Source: Panulirus ornatus (taxonomy: Eukaryota; Arthropoda; Malacostraca; Decapoda; Palinuridae). Taken from it: a stretch of 64,000 nt of DNA. Below are positions 46,971 to 54,477 of the stretch, piece after piece; position 1 is the first letter of the stretch; each line of letters starts with the position of its first letter. The position numbers were made by a program, and so were the translations under genes. The stretch covers positions 628,920 through 692,919 of the forward strand of contig NC_092290.1 in assembly GCF_036320965.1 (NCBI RefSeq). The letters are read 5' to 3'. The notes under the pieces are model-generated. The model was given only the letters and a program-made list of their open reading frames with translations. It searched no databases and had not been told where the DNA came from.

Positions 46971-46977
46971 CACTCAC

Positions 46978-47200
46978 TTGCACAGGCAGAAGGCCACCTC
47001 CAGTGCCCATTTGGACTCAACGTTCCGGTAGAAAGTTTGGAGGTTGTTCATACAGGCCTCGCGGTTGCATTCATTGTCGCACATGGCCAACACAGGGTCG
47101 AGGAGCCTCCTGCAGACTGGCTCTGAGTTGCAGGCCTTGAGTGCCGTCTGACAGGTGGAGTGCAGGACCGGTAAAGAGCCAGATGGTGATGAAGTCTGAC
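46978..47200 (-). CDS. Internal exon of a GFR-alpha-like receptor: first GDNF/GAS1 domain
   Basis: Read on the minus strand, a CAG acceptor (47201-47203, after a pyrimidine-rich stretch) and a GTGAGT donor (46972-46977) bound an open exon of 223 nt, 73 codons plus split codons at both ends. The translation has the spacing C-x6-C-x5-C-x10-C-x3-C-x4-C, then a long helix-like stretch and a C-L-C at the end; recognisable pieces are CQTALKACN, CRRLLDPVLAMC and FYRNVESKW. That is the cysteine pattern of GDNF-receptor/GAS1 domains, which in GFR-alpha co-receptors bind GDNF-type ligands outside the cell and signal through RET. The exon ends in phase 2 and joins in frame to the exon at 27226-27363 (AA plus A gives Lys). 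A (CA)n tract lies 9 bases past the donor. The family call is solid from the cysteine pattern; orthology and ligand are unknown. Confidence 0.85.
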
Positions 47201-47589
47201 CTGCCGGCAGCAGGGTGGGCAGGTCAGGTCATGTGCTCAAGTACCCATTAGGAGGCGAAGCTGTTGTTGTTTAGGGCACCCCACTAGATGTTGCTGTTAG
47301 GGGAACCTCAACATTGGAAATAAGTAGAAGTAAGACTGGTGGCAGGAATAGCAAGCAGAGACTGGTCAGCAGAGCATGAAGACAAATTGGTTATTTGGAT
47401 ACCAGATCACTCTTAAACTATTACACTGGCTGGGAGAAGAGCTGAGTGACAGGAGGGGGTAACAATCTTAAGGGAAATTTCATTCAAAAAATAAAATTCA
47501 CTTTAGATTAGAACAGCATGTATTTGAATGAGGAGGAAAATTCTGACTAAATACATGCTACCTGAAATAAGATTACATTATGTTGTTGT
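47201..47589. other. Intron upstream of first recognised exon
   Basis: No repeat or coding signal recognised apart from the acceptor at 47201-47203. Confidence 0.5.
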
Positions 47590-49165
47590 TCTCAATCTGC
47601 CTGAAGTTTCTGCTACTGTTGCTGTCGATGATTTGACACTTGTAGCGATGATGAGAAATTTATGATGGTGGTGATGATGTATTTATGGCAGTCGTAGTGC
47701 TGATGACATGATGCTTAGAGTAGTGGTGGTGATGAAGACAACAGAAGTTTATGGAAGTGGTGCTGTTATAATGCTTATGATAATGGTGGTGAGATTATAA
47801 AGCTCATGATAATGGTGGTAATAATTATATGAAGTTTATTAGTAATGCTGATAATATGATGTTTATGGTAGTATTGATGATATACTTTTTGTGGTGTTGA
47901 TGACACAATACTTATGGTGGTATTGATACTTATGGTTGTGGTGATATGATACTAACAGAGGCAGTAAAAATGATGTACTGTAACAATAAGATTCTTAGAA
48001 AGATGGAAATGATAAGATACTAATGGTGATGACATAATGCTTATGGTGATGAAAGTTATATGTTGTATATATGGTGATGGTGATACAAGCTTATGGTAAA
48101 GATGGTGATATTAATGGTGGTCGATGATATGCTTAAGGTTGTGGTGTGAAGATGATATGATGTTTTGGTGATGACAATACAATGCTATATTAGTATTAAG
48201 ATAATTATGGTGGTGATATGAAATTTGTGATAGTATGATGCTTATCTCAGTGTTGATATAGTGGTTATGTTGGTGGTGTTATGGAGGTCATGTTGATGCA
48301 ATGTGTATGCAGGTGACATTGACACAATGCTTATGGTGGTGGTGTTGACACAATGATATGGTGGTGGTGATGTCAACAGTGCTTATGGAGGTGATGTTGA
48401 CAAAATACTTATGGTGATGCTTATACGATGCTTATGGTGGTGATGTTGCAACAATGATTATGTTGGTGGTGTTGAAACAGTGTTTATGGTGGTGATGTTG
48501 ACAGTGCTTATGGTGGTGATGTTGACACTGCTCATAATAATGATGTTGACACAGTAATTACAGTGATAATGTTGACACAGTGCTTATGTTGGTGATGTTG
48601 ACTATGATTGTGGTGGTAATGTTGACAAAATGCTTATAGTGGTGATGGTTATACAGTGCTTATTATGGTGGTAATATCGACAAAGTGTGTATGGGATAAT
48701 TTTGACACTGATTATGGTGGTCATATGGTGGTACTGTTACCACAGTGCTCATGATGGTACTGTTGATACACTGCTCATGGTGGTGATGCTGGTACAATGC
48801 TAATGGTGGTAATGTGATACAATGCTTATGGTAGTGATGTAACAATGCTTATAGTGGTGGTGATGATACAGTGCTTATGGTGGTGATGGTGAGACAATGC
48901 TATTGGTAGGGATGTTCCACAATGCCTATGGTGGTAGTGTTGGCATAATGTTTATGGTAGTGATGTGACACAGTGCTTCTGGTGGTAATGTTGACACAGT
49001 GGTTCTGATGGTGAGGTTGATATGATGCTTATTGTGGCAAATGATGATATGATATAATGCTTCTATAGCTGACAATACATTGCTTACAGTAATAGAGGTG
49101 GTGATAAGGATATGATTCTATCGGTAGTAGTGATAAAGTATGTGATAATTTTGGTGGTGTAGATA
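47590..49165. repeat. Degenerate minisatellite, unit about 24 bp
   Basis: Roughly 1.5 kb of variants of ATGCTTATGGTGGTGATGTTGACAC-like units. The units are most regular between about 48290 and 48900 and fade toward 47590. A LINE fragment starts right at its end. Confidence 0.9.
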
Positions 49166-49169
49166 TGAT

Positions 49170-50670
49170 ACAATTTCTCGGGAATATTCAACAAACTTAT
49201 ACCTCTGTAATTTGAATATTGACCTTTATCCCCTTTGCCTTTGTACAATGGTGATATGCATGCATTCCACCAATCCTCAGGCACTTCATGAACCATACAT
49301 ACATTGAATATCCTTACCAACCAGTCAACAACACAGTCACCCCTTTTTAAATAAACTCCACTGCAATACCATCTTAACCCACCACCTTGCCAGCTTTCAT
49401 CTTCAGCAAAGCTTTCATTACTTCTTCTCTGTTTACCAAAGCATTCTCCCGTACCCTGACCCCTCTCACTTCGCACACCACCTCAACCAAAACACCCTAT
49501 ATCTGCCAATCTATCATCAAATACATTCAACAAACCTTCAAAATACTAACTCCATCTTCTTCTCACTTCACCACTACCTGTTTTTACCTCCCATTAGCCC
49601 CCTTCACCAATGTTCCCATTTGTTTTCTTGTCTTACACATGTTATTTACCTCTTTTCAAAACATCTTTTCATTCTTAAGATTTAATGACACTCTCTCACC
49701 CCAACTCCCATTTGCCCTCTTTCTCACCTCTTGCGCCCTTCTCTTGACTTGCCTCTTTCTTCCAGTCATTCGCACTACTTCCCTGCAAAAATTGTCCAAA
49801 CGCCTCTCTCTTCTCTTTCACTAACAATCTCACTTCTTTATCCCACCACTCACTACCCTTTCTAATGTGCCCACCTCCCACCTTTCTCATGCCACAAGCA
49901 TCTTTTGTGCAAGCCATCACTTCTTCCCTAAATACATCCCATTCCTCCCCCACTCCCTTTACGTCATTTGCTCTCACCTTTTACCACTCTGCACTCAGTC
50001 TCTCCTGGTACTTCCTCACTCAAGTCTCCAAGCTCACTTACTCTCACCACTCTCTTCACCCCAACATATTCTCTTCTTTTCTGAAAACATTTACAAATCT
50101 TTACCTTCGCCTCTACAAGATAATGGTCAGACACCCCTCCAGCTGCCCCTCTCAGCATATTAACATCCAAAAGTCTCTCTTTCATGCGACTATCAATTAA
50201 CACGTAATCCAATAATGCCCTCTGGCCATCTCTCTTACTTTCATACATATATTTATGTATAGCTCTGGTATTCCCAATCACCAGTCCTTTTTCAGCATAC
50301 AAATCCAAAAGCTCTTCGTCATTTCCATTTACAACACTGAACACCCCATGTACACCAATTATACCCTCAACTGCCACATTACTCACCTTTGCATTCAAAT
50401 CACCCATCACTAGAACCCGGTCTCGTGCATGAAAGCTACGAACACGCTCACTCAGCTGCTCCCAAAACACTTGCCTCTCATGATCTTTCTTTTTATGACT
50501 AGGTGTATAGGCACCAATAATCACCAATATCTCTCCACCCACTTTCAGTTTTACCCATATCAATCTAGAGTTTACTTTCTCACACTCTATCACATATTCT
50601 CACAACTCCTGCTTCAGGAGTACTGCTACTCCGTCCTGTGCTCTTGTCCTCTCACCAACCCCTGACTGGG
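49170..50670 (-). mobile_element. Older RTE-like LINE fragment: endonuclease, linker and fingers
   Basis: Sense minus, reference residues about 76-583: ERTRAQDGVAVLL, IGAYTPSHKKK, MGDLNAK, LLDYVLID, SDHYLVEAKVKIC near 50100, linker, then PLYKGKGDKGQYSNYRGISLLNIPEK near 49190-49260. Open pieces 50593-49964, 49977-49696 and 49476-49084. Sequence is more divergent than the young copies. The RT palm and 3' end are missing at the minisatellite border. Confidence 0.85.
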
Positions 50671-50990
50671 TGGCTGGAAATCTTCCCAACCAGGTTTACT
50701 TTTCCAAAGGAAGGAACAGAGAAGGGGGCCAAATGAGGAGTTTTTCCTCTAAGGCTTAGTCATCTGTTCTGGAGCACTACCTCACGAAAGTGGAAAATGG
50801 CAAATATTTATTAGTGTGAATGAACGTGGCCTTTTTTTTGTCTGTTTTCCTAGTACTACCACGCTGAAGCATGGGGTAGCGATGCTGTTTCCTGTGGGGG
50901 TGGGGTAGTGCCAGGAATGGAAGAAGACAAGCAAGTATGAATATGCACATATGTATATGTATATATCTGCATATGTGTATGTATATGTAT
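50671..50990 (+). mobile_element. Extended, older SINE copy
   Basis: Plus sense, head missing: GGGTGGCTGGAAATC, CAAAGGAAGGAACAGAG, AAGGCTTAGTCATCTGTTC, a decayed tail (CACTACCTCACGAAAG), then the extension GTGTGAATGAACGTGGCC, CTAGTACTACCACGCTGAAG, GTAGCGATGCTGTTTCC, GTGCCAGGAATGG and a TATG-rich end. The extension resembles the extra segment of the long LINE 3' UTR. Confidence 0.78.
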
Positions 50991-51072
50991 GTACATGTGT
51001 ATACATTGATATGTATATGTATGTGTGTATACGTTGATATGTAAATGTGTGTGTTTGGGTGCTTATGTACAT
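50991..51072. repeat. TATG/TGTG-rich low-complexity tract
   Basis: Imperfect ATGTATATGTGTGT repeats that continue the 3' end of the extended SINE. Confidence 0.7.
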
Positions 51073-51270
51073 AAATATATATTCTCTGCATGTTGTAGGT
51101 GACTAAAAGGGGAGGGAGCAGGGGACTGGAAATCCTCCCTTCCTGTTTTAATTTTTCTAGAAGAAGGAAGAGAAAAGGGGGCCAAGTAAGGATATTCCCT
51201 CTAAGGGCTGGTCCTCTGTTCTTAACGCTACCTTACTAACACGGGAAATGGCAAATATGTATGAAATACA
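51073..51270 (+). mobile_element. SINE, 5' truncated
   Basis: Plus sense from GCATGTTGTAGGTGACTAAAAGG to the tail CGCTACCTTACTAACACGGG and AAATATGTATGAA. The first 35 or so bases of the head are missing. It is followed by a short (ATACATTA)n run at 51268-51299. Confidence 0.85.
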
Positions 51271-51299
51271 TTAATACATTAATACATTAATACATTAAT
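51268..51299. repeat. Short tandem repeat, 8-bp unit ATACATTA
   Basis: About four units joining two SINE copies. Confidence 0.9.
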
Positions 51300-51415
51300 T
51301 TTCCAAAAGAAGGAACAGAGGGGGCCAGGTGAGGATATTCCAAAAAAGGCCCAGTCCTCTGTTCTTAACGCTACCTCGCCAACGCGGGAAATGGCAAATA
51401 GTTTAAAAAAAAAAA

Positions 51416-51416
<1 letters not shown>
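51300..51416 (+). mobile_element. SINE 3' half
   Basis: Plus sense: CCAAAAGAAGGAACAGAGGG, CAGGTGAGGATATTCC, tail CGCTACCTCGCCAACGCGGG and an A-run before (TA)n. Confidence 0.88.

Positions 51417-51473
<57 letters not shown>
51417..51473. repeat. (TA)n microsatellite
   Basis: TA tract between a plus-sense SINE tail and a minus-sense SINE tail. Confidence 0.97.
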
Positions 51474-51475
<2 letters not shown>

Positions 51476-51708
51476 TTTCTTTCTTTCAAGCCATTCGTCA
51501 TTTCCCGCGTTAGCGAGGTAGCGCCAAGAACAGAGGACTGGGCCTTTTTTGGAATATCCTCACCTGGCCCCCTCTGTTCCTTCCCTTGGAAAATTAAAAA
51601 AAAAACGAGAGGGGAGGATTTCCAGCCCCCCGCTCCCTCCCCTTTTAGTCGCCTTCTATGACACGCAGGGAATACGTGGGAAGTATTCTTAATCCCCTAT
51701 CCCCAGGG

Positions 51709-51711
<3 letters not shown>
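51474..51711 (-). mobile_element. SINE-like element, full length
   Basis: Sense minus, complete from head (ending at 51711) to tail (CGCTACCTCGCTAACGCGGG read on the minus strand). (TA)n on both sides. Confidence 0.93.

Positions 51712-51760
<49 letters not shown>
51712..51760. repeat. (TA)n microsatellite
   Basis: TA tract between a SINE head and the tail of the next SINE. Confidence 0.97.
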
Positions 51761-51764
<4 letters not shown>

Positions 51765-52011
51765 TTTTTTTTTTTTTTTCATACTATTCGCCATTTCCCG
51801 CGATAGCGAGGTAGCGTCAAGAACAGAGGACTGGGCCTTTGAGGGAATATCCTCACCTGGACCTCTTCTCTGTTCCTTCTTTTGGAAAAAAAAAAAAAAA
51901 AAAAAAAAAAAGAGGGGAGGATTTCCAGCCCCCCGCTCCCTTCCCCTTTTAGTCACCTTCTACAACACGCAGGGAATACGTGGGAAGTATTCTTTCTCCC
52001 CTATCCCCAGG

Positions 52012-52013
<2 letters not shown>
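51761..52013 (-). mobile_element. SINE-like element, full length
   Basis: Sense minus, complete, with an expanded internal A/T-run of about 28 nt (51886-51911). Its head faces the head of the next SINE across (TA)n. Confidence 0.93.

Positions 52014-52061
<48 letters not shown>
52014..52061. repeat. (TA)n microsatellite
   Basis: TA tract at the centre of an inverted pair of full-length SINEs. Confidence 0.97.
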
Positions 52062-52067
<6 letters not shown>

Positions 52068-52309
52068 GGGGTTAGGGGAGAAAGAATACTTCCCACGTAT
52101 TCCCTGCGTGTCGTAGAAGGCGACTAAAAGGGGAGGGAGCGGGTGGCTGGAAATCCTCCCCTCTCGTTTTTTTTTTTTTTTTTTTTAATTTTCCAAAAGA
52201 AGGAACGGAGAAGGGGGCCAGGTGAGGATATTCCCTCTAAGGCCCAGTCCTCTGTTCTTAACGCTACCTCGCTAATGCGGGAAATGGCGAATGGTATGAA
52301 AGAAAAGAA

Positions 52310-52311
<2 letters not shown>
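52062..52311 (+). mobile_element. SINE-like element, full length (reference SINE)
   Basis: Plus sense. Head TATCCCTGGGGTTAGGGG; AATACTTCCCACGTATTCCC (short inverted repeat AATAC/GTATT); GTCGTAGAAGGCGAC hairpin; AAATCCTCCCCTC; T-run; CCAAAAGAAGGAACGGAG, which aligns with the LINE start codon region; GGCCAGGTGAGGATATTCCC; AGGCCCAGTCCTCTGTTC; tail CGCTACCTCGCTAATGCGGG; GAATGGTATGAAAGAAAAG. No open reading frame and no A/B box seen. Confidence 0.93.

Positions 52312-52342
<31 letters not shown>
52312..52342. repeat. (TA)n microsatellite
   Basis: TA tract between the SINE tail and the truncated start of a plus-strand LINE. Confidence 0.97.
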
Positions 52343-52346
<4 letters not shown>

Positions 52347-54300
52347 AGGGAGAATAAAAAGATGTTCTGGAAGGAGGTAAATAAAGTGCGTAAGACAAGG
52401 GAGCAAATGGGAACTTTAGTGAAGGGCGCAAATGGGGAGGTAATAACAAGTAGTGGTGATGTGAGAAGGAGATGGAGTGAGTATTTTGAAGGTTTGTTGA
52501 ATGTGTTTGATGATAGAGTGGCAGATATAGGGTAATTTGGTCGAGGTGGTGTGCAAAGTGAGAGGGTTAGGGAAAATGATTTGGTAAACAGAGAAGAGGT
52601 AGTAAAAGCTTTGCGGAAGATGAAAGCCGGCAAGGCAGCAGGTTTGGATGGTATTGCAGTGGAATTTATTAAAAAAGGGGGTGACTGTATTGTTGACTGG
52701 TTGGTAAGGTTATTTAATGTATGTATGACTCATGGTGAGGTGCCTGAGGATTGGCGGAATGCGTGCATAGTGCCATTGTACAAAGGCAAAGGGGATAAGA
52801 GTGAGTGCTCAAATTACAGAGGTATAAGTTTGTTGAGTATTCCTGGTAAATTATATGGGAGGGTATTGATTGAGAGGGTGAAGGCATGTACAGAGCATCA
52901 GATTGGGGAAGAGCAGTGTGGTTTCAGAAGTGGTAGAGGATGTGTGGATCAGGTGTTTGCTTTGAAGAATGTATGTGAGAAATACTTAGAAAAGCAAATG
53001 GATTTGTATGTAGCATTTATGGATCTGGAGAAGGCATATGATAGAGTTGATAGAGATGCTCTGTGGAAGGTATTAAGAATATATGGTGTGGGAGGCAAGT
53101 TGTTAGAAGCAGTGAAAAGTTTTTATCGAGGATGTAAGGCATGTGTACGTGTAGGAAGAGAGGAAATTGATTGGTTCTCAGTGAATGTAGGTTTGCGGCA
53201 GGGGTGTGTGATGTCTCCATGGTTGTTTAATTTGTTTATGGATGGGGTTGTTAGGGAGGTGAATGCAAGAGTTTTGGAAAGAGGGGCAAGTATGAAGTCT
53301 GTTGGGGATGAGAGAGCTTGGGAAGTGAGTCAGTTGTTGTTCGCTGATGATACAGCGCTGGTGGCTGATTCATGTGAGAAACTGCAGAAGCTGGTGACTG
53401 AGTTTGGTAAAGTATGTGAAAGAAGAAAGTTAAGAGTAAATGTGAATAAGAGCAAGGTTATTAGGTACAGTAGGGTTGAGGGTCAAGTCAATTGGGAGGT
53501 GAGTTTGAATGGAGAGAGGCTGGAGGAAGTGAAGTGTTTTAGATATCTGGGAGTGGATCTGGGAGCGGATGGAACCATGGAAGCAGAAGTGGATCATAGG
53601 GTGGGGGAGGGGGCGAAAATTCTGGGAGCCTTGAAGAATGTGTGGAAGTCGAGAACATTATCTCGGAAAGCAAAAATGGGTATGTTTGAAGGAATAGTGG
53701 TTCCAACAATGTTGTATGGTTGCGAGGCGTGGGCTATGGATAGAGTTGTGCGCAGGAGGATGGATGTGCTGGAAATGAGATGTTTGAGGACAATGTGTGG
53801 TGTGAGGTGGTTTGATCGAGTAAGTAACGTAAGGGTAAGAGAGATGTGTGGAAATAAAAAGAGCGTGGTTGAGAGAGCAGAAGAGGGTGTTTTGAAATGG
53901 TTTGGACACATGGAGAGAATGAGTGAGGAAAGATTGACCAAGAGGATATATGTGTCGGAGGTGGAGGGAACGAGGAGAAGAGGGAGACCAAATTGGAGGT
54001 GGAAAGATGGAGTGAAAAAGATTTTGTGTGATCGGGGCCTGAACATGCAGGAGGGTGAAAGGAGGGCAAGGAATAGAGTGAATTGGAGCGATGTGGTATA
54101 CCGGGGTTGACGTGCTGTCAGTGGACTGAATGAAGGCATGTGAAGCGTCTGGGGTAAACCATGGAAAGCTTGTGTAGGTATGTATATTTGCGTGTGTGGA
54201 CGTATGTATATACATGTGTATGGGGGTGGGTTGGGCCATTTCTTTCATCTGTTTCCTTGCGCTACCTCGCAAACGCGGGAGACAGTGACAAAAAAAAAAA
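52343..54300 (+). mobile_element. RTE-like LINE copy, 5' truncated at residue 411
   Basis: Starts at FRENKKMFWKEV directly after (TA)n and runs to the short 3' UTR and A-run at 54300. One stop near 52534 (GGGTGTTTTGG became GGGTAATTTGG, residue C474), otherwise clean. Confidence 0.92.
52551..54110 (+). CDS. LINE reverse transcriptase, open from fingers to C-terminus
   Basis: 519 uninterrupted codons, reference residues about 480-998: AAGLDGIAVEFIKKGG, CIVPLYKGKGDKSECSNYRG, QCGFRSGRGC, AFMDLEKAYDRVDRD, GLRQGCVMSPW, LLFADDTALVADS near 53337, YLGVDLGADGT, GHMERM and RRRGRPNWRWKDG. RT motifs are complete, but the nuclease is absent, so it is a fragment of a recently active element. The first ATG is a former internal Val codon. 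Confidence 0.82.
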   Translation: MQSERVRENDLVNREEVVKALRKMKAGKAAGLDGIAVEFIKKGGDCIVDWLVRLFNVCMTHGEVPEDWRNACIVPLYKGKGDKSECSNYRGISLLSIPGKLYGRVLIERVKACTEHQIGEEQCGFRSGRGCVDQVFALKNVCEKYLEKQMDLYVAFMDLEKAYDRVDRDALWKVLRIYGVGGKLLEAVKSFYRGCKACVRVGREEIDWFSVNVGLRQGCVMSPWLFNLFMDGVVREVNARVLERGASMKSVGDERAWEVSQLLFADDTALVADSCEKLQKLVTEFGKVCERRKLRVNVNKSKVIRYSRVEGQVNWEVSLNGERLEEVKCFRYLGVDLGADGTMEAEVDHRVGEGAKILGALKNVWKSRTLSRKAKMGMFEGIVVPTMLYGCEAWAMDRVVRRRMDVLEMRCLRTMCGVRWFDRVSNVRVREMCGNKKSVVERAEEGVLKWFGHMERMSEERLTKRIYVSEVEGTRRRGRPNWRWKDGVKKILCDRGLNMQEGERRARNRVNWSDVVYRG

Positions 54301-54318
54301 TAGAAAAAAAAAAAAAAA

Positions 54319-54350
54319 TTTTTCTTTTGCTTTGTCGCTGTCTCCCGCGA
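54319..54350 (-). mobile_element. LINE extreme tail, minus sense
   Basis: Only TTTTGCTTTGTCGCTGTCTCCC and neighbours, the inverse of the last 25 nt of a LINE, wedged between the A-run of the plus LINE (54300) and a SINE 3' half. Confidence 0.75.
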
Positions 54351-54351
54351 C

Positions 54352-54477
54352 AAAAAAAAAAAAAGAAGGAACAGAGGGGGCCAGGTGAGGATATTCCGAA
54401 AAAGGCCCAGTCCTCTATTCTTAACGCTACCTCGCTAACGCGGGAAATGGCGAATAGTTTAAAAGAAAAAAAAAAAT
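54352..54477 (+). mobile_element. SINE 3' half
   Basis: Plus sense: A-run, GAAGGAACAGAGGGGGCC, AGGCCCAGTCCTCTATTC, tail CGCTACCTCGCTAACGCGGG and AGTTTAAAAGAAAAA. Confidence 0.87.

Noticed and set aside
51417..52342. CRISPR-like alternation of repeats and spacers
   Set aside because: The repeats are SINEs of ~245 bp in both orientations and the spacers are (TA)n; this is eukaryotic DNA.
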